Shown here: positions 24,355 through 33,411 of the stretch, one piece after another
How the letters are laid out: each line of letters begins with the position of its first letter
Position numbering within the stretch: the stretch's first letter is position 1
Assembly (NCBI RefSeq): GCF_000147075.1
Contig: NC_014484.1
Span: forward strand, 2,125,501 to 2,189,500
Direction of reading: 5' to 3'
Length of the DNA stretch: 64,000 nt
From: Spirochaeta thermophila DSM 6192
GTDB lineage: Bacteria; Spirochaetota; Spirochaetia; Winmispirales; Winmispiraceae
Position numbers and translations under genes: made by a program
The notes under the pieces: generated by a model
The model's database searches: none
Told to the model about the DNA's origin: nothing
What the model saw: the letters and a program-made list of their open reading frames with translations, nothing else

Positions 24355-25436
24355 GACTCTGGGCCCTCCTCCGCAAAGAATGGTGGCACCTCTCGCGTGA
24401 CTACCGCACGCTCCTCGTACTCTTCATCCTCCCTCTCCTCCAGCTCATCCTCCTCGGGTATGCCATGGAAACGGAACCGAAACAGATCCTCCTCGTGATC
24501 CACGACTTCGATCGGACATTCCTCACCCGGGCCCTCGTGGACCGTCTCTCGGGCACCCCGCTCTTCGTCGTGAAACGCTCCGAGCTCCCTGCCTCGGAGA
24601 TCTTCGCACGGAGGGAAGCGGAGGCCGTGCTCACCCTCCTTCCCGGTACTACCCGGAGCCTCATCCGGGGAGGCGGGGTCCTGCCACACCTCGCAGTGGA
24701 CGCCTCTGATCCGCAGCGGGCGCAGACCGTGGCCGCCTACATCCTCCACGCCCTCTCCTCGTCCCTCCCATCCCTCCCCTCCCCCGTGGCCGCCACCCCT
24801 ATCTTCCTCTACAACCCCACGCGGGAGAGCGCCTTCTTCTTCGTACCCGGGATCACGGCCCTCCTCATTCTCATGGCCTCCGCCCTGCTCTCCAGCCTCA
24901 CCATCACAAGGGAAAAGGAGTCGGGAACCTTCACCCTCCTCAGGCTCTCCCGACTCTCGGCCGTCGACGTCGTGGGAGGCAAGCTCATACCCTACTTCAT
25001 CCTCGCGGGACTCCTCTCCCTCGTGGTCCTGGTTGCGGGCATGCTCCTCTTCGGTGTGCCGCTCAAGGGGAACGCGCTCCTCCTCGTGGGAGTGCTCCTC
25101 CTCTACACCCTCACCGGGATCAGCATGGGTATCCTGATCTCGAGCGTGGCCCCCACCCAGCAGTCGGCCATGCTCGCCTCCCTTCTCATCACCCTCTTCC
25201 CCACCCTCCTCCTCTCGGGTTTCATCTTCCCCCTCGAGTCCATGCCCCTGGTCCTGAGGGTGATAGGTCACGCCCTGCCCGCCACCTACTTCCTCCAGTG
25301 CCTGCGAGGCATCATGCTCAAGGGGAACACCGTATCCCAGCTCATACCCCAGCTCTCGGCTCTGGGAGGATTCACCTTGTTCTTTCTCCTGGTGGGCACG
25401 GTGCGCGCCAAAACACTCATGGAGCTCTCGCCATGA
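24351..25436 (+). CDS. ABC-2 type exporter permease, first subunit
   Basis: A 361-residue permease. It has an N-terminal helix (T-L-L-V-L-F-I-L-P-L-L-Q-L-I-L-L-G-Y-A), a large extracytoplasmic domain (~45-165) and five C-terminal helices from ~170, including S-L-T-I-T-R-E-K-E-S-G-T-F at the coupling helix. This is the ABC2_membrane_3/YhhJ arrangement for drug or lipid export through a TolC partner. The coupling-helix E-K-E-S-G-T is the contact point with the ATPases. Starts in the stop of the ATPase gene (ATGA). Confidence 0.9.
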   Translation: MRLWALLRKEWWHLSRDYRTLLVLFILPLLQLILLGYAMETEPKQILLVIHDFDRTFLTRALVDRLSGTPLFVVKRSELPASEIFARREAEAVLTLLPGTTRSLIRGGGVLPHLAVDASDPQRAQTVAAYILHALSSSLPSLPSPVAATPIFLYNPTRESAFFFVPGITALLILMASALLSSLTITREKESGTFTLLRLSRLSAVDVVGGKLIPYFILAGLLSLVVLVAGMLLFGVPLKGNALLLVGVLLLYTLTGISMGILISSVAPTQQSAMLASLLITLFPTLLLSGFIFPLESMPLVLRVIGHALPATYFLQCLRGIMLKGNTVSQLIPQLSALGGFTLFFLLVGTVRAKTLMELSP

Positions 25437-26530
25437 AACGACTCCTCGCCTTTCTCAGGAAGGAATTCCTCCTCCTCAAGGCCGATCCGCTCCTTCCCCG
25501 TCTCATGATCGCAGCCCCGATCCTCCAGCTCCTGGTGCTCGGGTACGCCCTCACCTTCGAGACTGCGCACGTGAAGACCGCGATCCTCGATCTGGACCGA
25601 TCTCCGGCCTCCCGTGCCCTTGAAGCCGCCCTCGAGGCGAGCGACAGGTTCGACCTTGCAGCCCGCGCCACATCCCTCGATGAGCTCGAGGAACTCATAG
25701 AGGAGTGGGAGGTGAAGCTGGGGATCTACATCCCCCCGGACTTCTCCCGAGACCTCCAACGGGGACAGGCCCGGGTCCTCTGCCTCCTCGACGCCGTGGA
25801 CGGCACCCAGGCCTTCACGGCCTACACCTACTTCGAGGCCCTGGCGGCACAGACGTTCCCGCAGGTCGGCACCCGGCCCGTGGTCCGTGAGGGAACCGCC
25901 ACGGTCCACTACTGGTACAACCCGCTCCTCAAGAGCCAGGTGTACATGATCCCGGGGCTCGTGATCCTCATCGTCACCATGGTCTCGCTCCTCCTCGGCG
26001 CGCTCTCCCTCGTGAGGGAGAAGGAACAGGGCACGCTCGACCAGCTCCTGGTGAGCCCCCTCTCCCCGCTCCAGATCCTCACGGGCACGCTCTTCCCCTT
26101 CCTCCTCTACTCCCTCGTCGAGCTCTCCCTCGCCATGACCGCGGCGTGGGCCATCTTCGGCACCCTCCCGCGAGGGGGCATCCTCCCCCTCTTCCTCGTG
26201 GTCACTCTCTACCTCTTCACCACCCTGGGGCTCGCCCTCCTCATCTCCACGATCTCCCACACCCAGACACAGGCCCTCTTCTTCGCCTGGTTCGCCATGG
26301 TGGTCCTCATCCTCCTGAGCGGGTTCCTCATCCCCGTGGCGAACATGCCGCAGTGGCTCAAGACCCTCACCCTCCTCAACCCCCTGCGGTACATGATGAC
26401 CGTGGTGCGGGAGCTCTACATAAAAGGAGCACCCCTCTCCGCGCTCTGGAGAGAGGTGCTCGCACTCGGAGGGCTCGGCATCCTCGTCATGGGCGTCGCA
26501 GCAGCCCGCTTCGGACGAAGCGGCGCCTGA
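25433..26530 (+). CDS. ABC-2 type exporter permease, second subunit
   Basis: A 365-residue homologue of the preceding permease with the same layout: helix near 20-40 (L-M-I-A-A-P-I-L-Q-L-L-V-L-G-Y-A), an extracytoplasmic domain, and five helices from ~180, with the coupling helix L-V-R-E-K-E-Q-G-T-L-D-Q-L. The two permeases form a heterodimer. It is the last gene of the operon; its stop is 2 bp from the end of the convergent pdhC, so no room is left for a classical terminator. The exported compound is unknown. Confidence 0.9.
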   Translation: MKRLLAFLRKEFLLLKADPLLPRLMIAAPILQLLVLGYALTFETAHVKTAILDLDRSPASRALEAALEASDRFDLAARATSLDELEELIEEWEVKLGIYIPPDFSRDLQRGQARVLCLLDAVDGTQAFTAYTYFEALAAQTFPQVGTRPVVREGTATVHYWYNPLLKSQVYMIPGLVILIVTMVSLLLGALSLVREKEQGTLDQLLVSPLSPLQILTGTLFPFLLYSLVELSLAMTAAWAIFGTLPRGGILPLFLVVTLYLFTTLGLALLISTISHTQTQALFFAWFAMVVLILLSGFLIPVANMPQWLKTLTLLNPLRYMMTVVRELYIKGAPLSALWREVLALGGLGILVMGVAAARFGRSGA

Positions 26531-26532
26531 GC

Positions 26533-27828
26533 CTACACCAGGGCACGCCCAGGCTCCTCCACGTACCTCGCGAGCCCGGCCATGAAGGCAGCCCCCACTG
26601 CGCCGTCTATGGTCCTGTGGTCGCAGGAGAGGGTGAGGCGCACCACGCGCGCCGGCACCACGCCTCCTCCCTCCCACACAGGTTCGGTGGTCACCGCCCC
26701 CACGGCGAGTATGGCCGAGGCCGGAGGATTGATGATGGCCGTGAACTCCGTGATCCCATACGACCCCAGGTTGCTGATGGTGAAGCCCGCTCCGGTGTAC
26801 TCCTCAGGGGAGAGTCCCCCCTCACGGGCCCTAGCGATGAGGTCCTTGAGCTCCCGATCGATCTCCTCCACGGTCTTGTACTCGCACGAGCGGACCACGG
26901 GGGTGATGAGGCCGCCGGGGAGCGCCACGGCGAGCCCTATGTCCACGGTATCGAAGTAGCGGATGGCCTCACCCTCCCATGAGGAGAGGATCTGCGGATG
27001 CCGCACGAGGGCCTCGGCAGCGAGCTTCATGAGGAAGGCGTTGAAGGAGAGCCGCTCCTGCCGGCCTTCGTTCACCTGCTCCCGCAGGGTAAGGAGTCTG
27101 TCGGCGCGGACCTTCACCGTGAGGGTGAAGTGGGGGGCGGTGCGCTTCGACTCGGAGAGCCGCCGCGCGATGGCCGCCCGCATGGGCGTCACGGGCTCCC
27201 GCCCGCCCGCAAGCCGCCGCGGCCCACCTGAGGCCGCGGGGGAAGCGGCGGGTCCGGCCTTCGCGGCCTCCTCCACGTCACGCACCGTCACCCTGCCGCC
27301 CGGTCCGGAGCCGCGCACCAGCCGCAGGTCCACCCCCAGTTCCCTCGCCCGCTTCCGCGCGAGCGGACTCGCCTTCACCCTCCCTGCAGGAGGAGGCACC
27401 TCCAGCGCCGCCCTTCCCCGGAGGTCCTCCACCCCCCCTCCCGCCACGCGCCCCTGCGCCCCCTGCGGCCCGGGCTCCTCCTTCGGGGAAGGCGCCTCCA
27501 CCGCAGGCGGCCGGTCGGGCTCCGACCCGGCCTTCGGCGTCTCCTCAGCCGCCGCGCTGATCTCGGAGAGGAGCGAGGAGATATCCTCCCCCTCCTCCCC
27601 GAGCACCGCGATCACCTCACCCACCCGGGCCTTCTCCCCTTCCTTCTTGAGGATCTCCAGGAGCACGCCACTCTGGGTGGACTCGTAGTCCATCGTGGCC
27701 TTGTCCGTCTCCACCTCGCAGAGCACGTCCCCGCTCTCCACCCTCTCGCCCTTCTTCTTGTGCCAGGCGACGATCGTCCCCTCCTCCATCGTGGGAGAGA
27801 GGGCTATCATGAGCACCTTTTCCGCCAT
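26533..27828 (-). CDS. pdhC: Pyruvate dehydrogenase E2, dihydrolipoyl acetyltransferase
   Basis: A 431-residue E2 that moves the acetyl group from lipoyl-lysine to CoA. The single lipoyl domain (1-80) has E-T-D-K-A with Lys43 as the lipoylated residue. A Pro/Ala/Glu-rich linker leads to the peripheral-subunit-binding domain (~150-185, A-S-P-L-A-R-K-R-A-R-E-L-G-V). The catalytic domain ends with D-H-R-T-I-D-G, containing the active-site His. It follows pdhB by 3 bp. No E3 (lpd) is in the window. Oxo-acid preference is inferred from E1; branched-chain use is not excluded. Confidence 0.92.
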   Translation of the reverse strand: MAEKVLMIALSPTMEEGTIVAWHKKKGERVESGDVLCEVETDKATMDYESTQSGVLLEILKKEGEKARVGEVIAVLGEEGEDISSLLSEISAAAEETPKAGSEPDRPPAVEAPSPKEEPGPQGAQGRVAGGGVEDLRGRAALEVPPPAGRVKASPLARKRARELGVDLRLVRGSGPGGRVTVRDVEEAAKAGPAASPAASGGPRRLAGGREPVTPMRAAIARRLSESKRTAPHFTLTVKVRADRLLTLREQVNEGRQERLSFNAFLMKLAAEALVRHPQILSSWEGEAIRYFDTVDIGLAVALPGGLITPVVRSCEYKTVEEIDRELKDLIARAREGGLSPEEYTGAGFTISNLGSYGITEFTAIINPPASAILAVGAVTTEPVWEGGGVVPARVVRLTLSCDHRTIDGAVGAAFMAGLARYVEEPGRALV

Positions 27829-27831
27829 AGT

Positions 27832-28812
27832 CTACTCCAGATAGAGCACCCTGGAGACCGCCGCCACCACCTTCTCCACGGAAGACTGCACCGCGAGCTC
27901 CAGCGTGTGGTTGTAGGGCATGGGGACGTCCTCGGACGTCACGATCTCCACCTGGGCGTCCAGGTCGTCGAAACAGGCCTTGCCGACGGCCCAGGCCACG
28001 AACGAGGCAGGACCGCACATGGGCCAGGCCTCGTCCACCACCACGGCCCGGTGGGTCTTGCGCACCGAGGAGAAGATCGTCTCGGTATCGAGCGGCCTGA
28101 GCGACCTGAGGTCCACCACCTCCACATCCACCCCCCGCTCCTCGAGGACCTTCGCCGCCTCCATCACCACCTTGAGCGGTTTGGAGTAGGTGATCACCGA
28201 GACATCCTTCCCCGGCCGCTTGATATCGGCCTTCCCGATGGGGACGAGGTACTCCTCCTCGGGCACCTCCCCCTCCCAGGCGTACATCAGCTCCGCCTCG
28301 AGCATCACCACCGGGTCGTCGTCCCTTATGGCCGACTTGAGGAGCCCCTTCGCATCATAGGGCGTGGCCGGCGCCACCACCTTGAGGCCCGGCACATGCA
28401 TCCAGAAGGCCGCGAGCGACTGGGAGTGCTGGGACGAGAGATACTCCGCAGGCCCGTTGGGACCCCTGAAGACGATCGGCACCTTGAGCTGACCGCCCGA
28501 CATGTGACGCATCTTGGCCGCATTGTTGATCACCTGGTCCATCGCCAGGATGGCGAAGTTGTGGGTCATCCACTCCACCACCGGCCTGAGCCCTGCGATC
28601 GCCGCCCCTATCCCTATCCCCGTGAACCCCAGCTCCGATATGGGGGTGTCGATCACCCGTTTCGGCCCGTACTTGACGAGCAGCCCCCTGCTCACCTTGT
28701 AGGCCCCGTCGTACTCCCCCACCTCCTCACCCATGAGGAACACCCGTTCGTCCCTCGCCATCTCCTCCTCGAGGGCCCGGTTGAGCGCCTCCCTGTAGGT
28801 CATGACCGCCAT
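27832..28812 (-). CDS. pdhB: Pyruvate dehydrogenase E1 beta subunit
   Basis: A 326-residue subunit completing the thiamine-diphosphate site with E1alpha. E-E-V-G-E-Y-D-G-A-Y-K-V, D-T-P-I-S-E-L-G-F-T-G-I-G-I-G-A-A and the transketolase C-terminal D-L-R-S-L-R-P-L-D are all present. ATG 28812 follows GGGGAGGATG and overlaps pdhA by 13 bp. A longer frame to 29256 would run deep into pdhA. Confidence 0.93.
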   Translation of the reverse strand: MAVMTYREALNRALEEEMARDERVFLMGEEVGEYDGAYKVSRGLLVKYGPKRVIDTPISELGFTGIGIGAAIAGLRPVVEWMTHNFAILAMDQVINNAAKMRHMSGGQLKVPIVFRGPNGPAEYLSSQHSQSLAAFWMHVPGLKVVAPATPYDAKGLLKSAIRDDDPVVMLEAELMYAWEGEVPEEEYLVPIGKADIKRPGKDVSVITYSKPLKVVMEAAKVLEERGVDVEVVDLRSLRPLDTETIFSSVRKTHRAVVVDEAWPMCGPASFVAWAVGKACFDDLDAQVEIVTSEDVPMPYNHTLELAVQSSVEKVVAAVSRVLYLE

Positions 28813-29816
28813 ATCGCATCCTCCCCTGCGTATACGTCTTCGTACATGGTGTGGAGGGCAGGCTCCTCGCTCTGCTCCGCGAACGCCACCGCCTCCTCCA
28901 CCTCCCTCTGGATCTCGTCGTAGAGGCTGCGGAAGGTCTCCTCGTCGAGGAGCCCCTCCTCCTCCATGAAGGTCTTGAGCCTGCCGATGGGATCCTGACG
29001 CTTGTACTCCTCGAGCTCCTCCCTCGTACGATACTTCGCAGGATCGCTCATGGAGTGGCCCTTGTACCGGTAGGTCCGGGCCTCGATGAGCACCGGTTGC
29101 CCCTCCCTCGCGCGGGAGACCGCCTCGCCCGTGGCCTCGTACACCGCCCGCACGTCCATCCCATCCACCTGGACGCCGGGGATGTCGTACGCCGCACCGA
29201 GCTTGTAGAGGTCGGCCACGGCCGAGACCTTCTTCCAGAAGGTCCCCATACCCCACTGGTTGTTCTCGCAGACGTAGACCACCGGCAGCTCCCAGATCTT
29301 CGCCATGTTGAGCGCCTCGTGGAAGGCCCCCTGGTGGATGGCGCCGTCCCCGAAGTACACGAGCGTCACCCCCCCCGTGCCCTGGTACTTCTGCGCGAAC
29401 GCCACCCCGGTCCCCACCGGGATCTGGGCACCCACGATCCCGTTGCCGCCGAGGAAGTGCTTCTCCACGTCGAACATGTGCATGGACCCTCCCTTCCCCC
29501 TGCTACACCCCGTCACCTTCCCGAAGAGCTCGGCCATCACCACCTTCGGATCCATGCCGCAGGCGAGGGCATGGCCGTGATCCCGGTAGGCCGTGACCAC
29601 GTAGTCCTTCGAAAGATCGATCGCGGCGATGGAACCCACGGCCACCGCCTCCTGCCCGATGTAGAGGTGGCAGAACCCCCCGATCTTCCTGAGCCCGTAC
29701 ATCTGGGCCGCCTTCTCCTCGAAGAGGCGGATGAGGAGCATCTCCCTCAGGAACTTCATGTAGAGATCCCGGTCGGACCTCTCCCCTCTCTGTGTGCGAG
29801 GGCGTTTCACTCCCAT
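28800..29816 (-). CDS. pdhA: Pyruvate dehydrogenase E1 alpha subunit
   Basis: A 338-residue thiamine-diphosphate subunit that decarboxylates pyruvate and acylates the E2 lipoyl group. The ThDP motif reads G-D-G-A-I-H-Q-G-A-F... ending in E-N-N, and the phosphorylation-loop region Y-R-Y-K-G-H-S-M-S-D-P is conserved. G-G-F-C-H-L-Y-I-G-Q-E-A and the G-K-G-G-S-M-H-M-F-D block point to pyruvate rather than branched-chain 2-oxo acids. It overlaps the upstream PNPOx-like gene by 10 bp. Confidence 0.94.
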   Translation of the reverse strand: MGVKRPRTQRGERSDRDLYMKFLREMLLIRLFEEKAAQMYGLRKIGGFCHLYIGQEAVAVGSIAAIDLSKDYVVTAYRDHGHALACGMDPKVVMAELFGKVTGCSRGKGGSMHMFDVEKHFLGGNGIVGAQIPVGTGVAFAQKYQGTGGVTLVYFGDGAIHQGAFHEALNMAKIWELPVVYVCENNQWGMGTFWKKVSAVADLYKLGAAYDIPGVQVDGMDVRAVYEATGEAVSRAREGQPVLIEARTYRYKGHSMSDPAKYRTREELEEYKRQDPIGRLKTFMEEEGLLDEETFRSLYDEIQREVEEAVAFAEQSEEPALHTMYEDVYAGEDAIWRS

Positions 29817-30253
29817 GAGACCACCTCCCTCACCCCTTCGCGGGGCCTCTCGTACTCCAACCTGGTGATCACCGTCTCGATCACCACGAACTCCTTGAGC
29901 TCGCCGTGCACCTTCCAGAAGAGCTCCAAGGCCTCCGCGATCCCCTCGAGGAGCTCACCGAGGAGCGCAGGGTTCTCGATCACCTGGGCGCGGCCCCAGA
30001 CCCTGAAGACCTCCCGGTAGTCCTTGCGGCTGAAGACCCAGAGCACCTCTGGATTCGTCCTCACCTCCTTCACCTTGCGGTCATGGGGAGAGGAGACGGT
30101 GTAGAGGTCCCTGTGCTGTCCCTTGAGGAACCCGGCGGTCATCCAGCGGGCATTGGGGACCTGAGACTCACCCACGGTCACCAGGAGCCCGAATCTGGTG
30201 GTGTCCACCACCTCCTCAAGTCTCGTGAGGATTTCTTCTCGTTTCACGATCAT
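29807..30253 (-). CDS. PNPOx-like split-barrel flavin-binding protein
   Basis: A 148-residue protein of the pyridoxamine-phosphate oxidase-like (general stress protein 26) fold. It has a strand L-L-V-T-V-G-E..., A-R-W-M-T-A-G-F-L, and D-L-Y-T-V-S-S-P-H-D-R-K-V-K-E-V-R-T-N-P, the usual FMN-site region. It is the first gene of the pdh operon and overlaps pdhA by 10 bp. Its role is unknown; FMN or F420 binding is possible, but catalytic PLP-oxidase residues are not evident. The ATG at 30253 abuts AAAGGGG; the in-frame GTG at 30247 is better spaced (6 nt) and may be the real start. Confidence 0.75.
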   Translation of the reverse strand: MIVKREEILTRLEEVVDTTRFGLLVTVGESQVPNARWMTAGFLKGQHRDLYTVSSPHDRKVKEVRTNPEVLWVFSRKDYREVFRVWGRAQVIENPALLGELLEGIAEALELFWKVHGELKEFVVIETVITRLEYERPREGVREVVSWE

Positions 30254-30260
30254 CCCCTTT

Positions 30261-30311
30261 CATCGGCATTCATCCGATGTATATATTACTATTTTTGTAA
30301 GAAAAGTGCAA
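30261..30311 (-). promoter_or_regulatory. Promoter and hairpin of the pdh operon
   Basis: Minus strand TTGCAC (30311-30306), 17 nt, TAATAT (30288-30283). Just downstream is a perfect hairpin, CATCGG-7nt-CCGATG (30261-30279), in the 5' leader between +1 and the RBS. It could be an operator or a leader structure. Confidence 0.6.
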
Positions 30312-30414
30312 ACCGTGAAACCCCTCCCCGTCTCCTACGCACACCTTTACGTACACGAGAGGGGTTCTCATACCTTTATTATAGTATGTCCCTGACAGGT
30401 GTCCACTGAAAGAC

Positions 30415-30439
30415 GAAAAAACCCTCCCGTTCGGGAGGG
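30415..30439 (-). terminator. Terminator after the small 30446 gene
   Basis: Stem CCCTCCC-gaac-GGGAGGG on the minus strand followed by six Ts (30420-30415). Confidence 0.85.
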
Positions 30440-30445
30440 ATTCCT

Positions 30446-30664
30446 TCACGCCCGCAACCGTTCTATCTCGGGTCTCTCGGCGGGACTCAGATACCCCGTC
30501 CTCATACACGCCTCGAAGAGATCCCGCGAGATCCAGGACTCCTCCTCGTAGACATCACCCTCGAGATACTTGAGAATCCTCATGAGGAGGGAATCGCCCG
30601 CATCCCTCACGATCTCCGCATACACGGGATGTGCGCCCTTTACCCTGAAAAACTCAGTGTGCAT
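30446..30664 (-). CDS. Small protein of unknown function, 72 residues
   Basis: I do not recognise it. The chosen start (M-H-T-E-F-F-R-V-K-G) has GAGGAG 7 nt upstream; a longer frame goes back to 30841 but the added part is low-quality Gly/Arg-rich sequence. The protein is acidic and probably helical, with H-P-V-Y-A-E-I-V-R-D-A-G and Y-L-E-G-D-V-Y-E-E-E-S-W-I-S-R. A strong terminator follows the stop at once, and htpG lies upstream on the same strand with a ~190-bp gap. A single-gene unit or the tail of the htpG transcript; no function assigned. Confidence 0.6.
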   Translation of the reverse strand: MHTEFFRVKGAHPVYAEIVRDAGDSLLMRILKYLEGDVYEEESWISRDLFEACMRTGYLSPAERPEIERLRA

Positions 30665-30856
30665 CCCGACGCTCCTCATCAAGGTGATCTCCCGGCCCAA
30701 AGGGGCCTCTCTTTTCTTGTCGGTCGTCGGGAAGCCGGAATAAAGGGAAATAGCACCCCAAGAGGCGCACCTGGCCCACCCCATCCCCCACGCCCCCCTT
30801 CCACGGGACCCCGGTGCGCGGCCGCCCTCGGAGGGACCCACGAAGGACGCCGCCCC

Positions 30857-32704
30857 CTACGCCCGCTCGAGCATCCGCACGATCCTCCGCGCGAACTCCG
30901 GGCCGTCCTCCGGCTTGAGCCCTGCGGTGAGCACGGCCTGATCGTACACGAGCAACACCATGTCTTCCAGCTCCTGCCCCTCGGCCGCGCGTATCCGCTC
31001 GATCACCGGGTGGTCGAGATTCACCTCGAGCACGGGCTTCGTCTCGGGTAGATCCGCCTGGCCCATGGCCTTGAGAATCGCCTGCATCTGTGGGGAGAGA
31101 TCGCGTTCGTCCAGCACGGCCGCCGCAGGTACGTCCGAAAGCCTGCTCGATGCCACCACGTCCTTCACCCGGTCTTTGAGCACCGCCTTCATCTTCTCGA
31201 GCACATCCTTCTTCTCCTCCCGACGCCTCTTCTCCTCCTCACTCTCACCCAGCTCCTCGGCCGCATCCCTGGTATGCACCGCCTTGAGCGGCACCCCCTG
31301 GTACGAACCGATCACAGGGGCGAGGAGCTCGTCTATCTCGTCGTCCATGATGAGCACCTCGATATCCCGCCTCTTGTACGCCTCGAGTATCGGCGCGTTC
31401 CGGAGGAGCCCCTCGTCCCCGCCCGCGATGTAGTACACCGCCTTCTGATCCGGCTTCATCCGCTCCTTGTAGGCCGCGAGGCTCGTGTAGCCCTCCACCT
31501 TCGTGGACTTGAACCGCACCAGCTCGATGAGCACGTCCCGGTGCTGGTGATCGAGGTAGAGCCCCTCCTTGAGCGGCTTGTTGTACTCCCTGATGAACCG
31601 CTCGTACGTGGCCGGATCCTCCTCTGCGATCCGCTTGCATTCCTGCAGGAAACGTTTCACCGCCGCATTCCGGATGGTGGCGAGTATCCGGTGTTCCTGG
31701 AGCATCTCGCGGCTCACGTTGAGCGGGAGATCCTCCGAGTCGATCACCCCTCTCACGAACCTGAGGTACGTGGGGAGGAGCTCCTTGTCGTCCTCGGTGA
31801 TGAAGACCCGCTTCACGTAGAGCTTCACCCCCGCCCGATAGTGGGGGGAGAACATGTCGAAAGGAGCGCTCGAGGGCACGTAGAGGAGCACGGTGTACTC
31901 CAGGGTCCCCTCTGCCTTGAAGTGGAGCCAGAAGAGCGGATCCTCCTCGTCGTGGGTGAGCGTCTTGTAGAAATCCTTGTACTCCTGTTCGGAGATCTCG
32001 CCCTTCGGGCGACGCCAGAGGGCCACCGCAGCATTGAGCTGCTTCTCCACCTCGGTCCGCGTTCCTTCCTTTTCTTCGGTGTAGTGGAGGTAGATGGGGA
32101 ACTGGATGTGGTTCGAGTACCGTCGTACGATCTCCTCGATCCGCCACCGAGAGGCGAACTCCTTGCCCTGCTCGTTGAGATAGAGCTTCACCGTGGTCCC
32201 GTGACCCGCCCGTTCGGCCGGAAGGATCTCGTATTCCCCCTTTCCATCGCTCACCCAGAGAAAGGCCTTCTCTTCTCCGGCCTTTCTGGTGAGCACCTCT
32301 ACCCTATCGGCCACCATGAAGGCGCTGTAGAAGCCCACCCCGAACTGTCCGATGAGGGTCGCATCCTTCTTCGCATCCCCTGTGAGACGCGAGAGGAACT
32401 CGCTCGTACCCGACTTGGCGATGGTCCCCAGGTTCTCGATGAGGTCCTGCTCGTTCATCCCGATGCCGGTATCCTCCACCTGGAGGTACGACCGTCCTTC
32501 CTCGTCGAACCGGATGTCGATCCTGGGAGTGAAGGGAACCCCCTTGTAGGCCTCGTCGGTGAGCACGAGGAATCTGAGCTTGTCGAGGGCGTCCGAAGCA
32601 TTGGAGACGAGCTCCCGGAGGAAGATCTCCCGGTGCGAATAGAGCGAGTGGATGATGATATCGAGGAGCCTGTGCACTTCGGTCTGGAATTCATGTCGAG
32701 CCAT
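30857..32704 (-). CDS. htpG: Molecular chaperone HtpG (Hsp90)
   Basis: A 615-residue ATP-dependent chaperone. The GHKL ATPase domain (1-~225) shows the start [28 protein letters not shown] and G-Q-F-G-V-G-F-Y-S. The middle domain has the catalytic-loop Arg region [16 protein letters not shown], and a C-terminal dimer domain follows. Length is typical (E. coli 624). ATG 32704 follows GGGAGG. Upstream lie an AT-rich promoter region and a 12-bp palindrome. Confidence 0.96.
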
Positions 32705-32739
32705 GACACCTCCCACCCTGACGATCTACTCGAGATGCA

Positions 32740-32751
32740 GTGGCATGCCAC
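32740..32751. promoter_or_regulatory. 12-bp palindrome upstream of htpG
   Basis: GTGGCATGCCAC, perfect twofold symmetry, 36 bp before the htpG ATG and just downstream of an AT-rich stretch (32758-32800) that should hold the promoter. It is not a CIRCE element (no TTAGCACTC arms). Confidence 0.4.
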
Positions 32752-32809
32752 CGATGTGTCTATAATAAATGGATACGCTAAAAATAATAATGTTATCACG
32801 AAACGGAAA

Positions 32810-32830
32810 GGCCGGGGATCCATCCCGGCC
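32810..32830 (-). terminator. Terminator after the small beta-barrel gene
   Basis: GGCCGGG-7nt-CCCGGCC, followed on the minus strand by a T-rich but interrupted tail (TTTCCGTTT). Confidence 0.65.
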
Positions 32831-32859
32831 CGCCTACGCCCACACGACCTGAGGAGGTG

Positions 32860-33351
32860 CTAGAAGTGGAAGAGTATCCCGGTGGAAATCCTCGTACTGT
32901 TGTTGATCCATCGCGGCGGACCTATAGTGAGCTCCTGCTGCAGCTCCAGGAACCAGTCCATATAGGGATGTACGTTGAGCCTGAAGCCCGCTTCCCCATA
33001 GGGTCCCAGGAAGAAGGAGGTCTCCTCCGCGAGGGAAAACTGGGGAGAGAGCCCGGCGCCGAAGTAGGGGACGAAGACCGGAGAAGTGGGGAAAAGGAAC
33101 TCGAGCCCGAGCTCCCCTGCGATGAGGAAGTCGGCCGTCACCTGTCCCCCCCGCTCCTCGGTGGCGATCGCCACGTGTGCACCGACCACCATCTCCATGG
33201 TGTCGGCCACCTTCTGGTGGTACGCCCCCTCCAGGTCGAGGAAGGTCCGTTCGTACTGGAAGAACGAAGTCCCGATCCCTGCAGAAAACATCTGGGCGTG
33301 GAGCATGCCGGCCCCTGCGAGCAGGATGAGCACACACAGTCGCTTTCTCAT
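32860..33351 (-). CDS. Small outer-membrane beta-barrel protein
   Basis: A 163-residue exported protein. Signal peptide M-R-K-R-L-C-V-L-I-L-L-A-G-A-G-M-L-H-A, cut before Q-M-F. The mature part has alternating hydrophobic strands and turns (F-V-P-Y-F-G-A-G-L-S, F-F-L-G-P-Y-G-E-A-G-F-R-L) and ends in I-L-F-H-F, the C-terminal aromatic signal of outer-membrane barrels. An eight-strand barrel fits the size. Start set by GGAGGAG five bases before the ATG. Function unknown; a structural or adhesin role is only a guess. A longer frame to 33702 runs antisense to the next gene and is not used. Confidence 0.72.
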   Translation of the reverse strand: MRKRLCVLILLAGAGMLHAQMFSAGIGTSFFQYERTFLDLEGAYHQKVADTMEMVVGAHVAIATEERGGQVTADFLIAGELGLEFLFPTSPVFVPYFGAGLSPQFSLAEETSFFLGPYGEAGFRLNVHPYMDWFLELQQELTIGPPRWINNSTRISTGILFHF

Positions 33352-33411
33352 ATATACTCCTCCCCCTACCAGTATATAGCAATAATCGGAAAATCCTACT
33401 AGAGTTTCACC

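Noticed and set aside
30380-30420. Possible insertion-sequence end (GACAGGTGTCC)
   Set aside because: The short self-complementary sequence is not matched by a partner repeat or any transposase remnant nearby.
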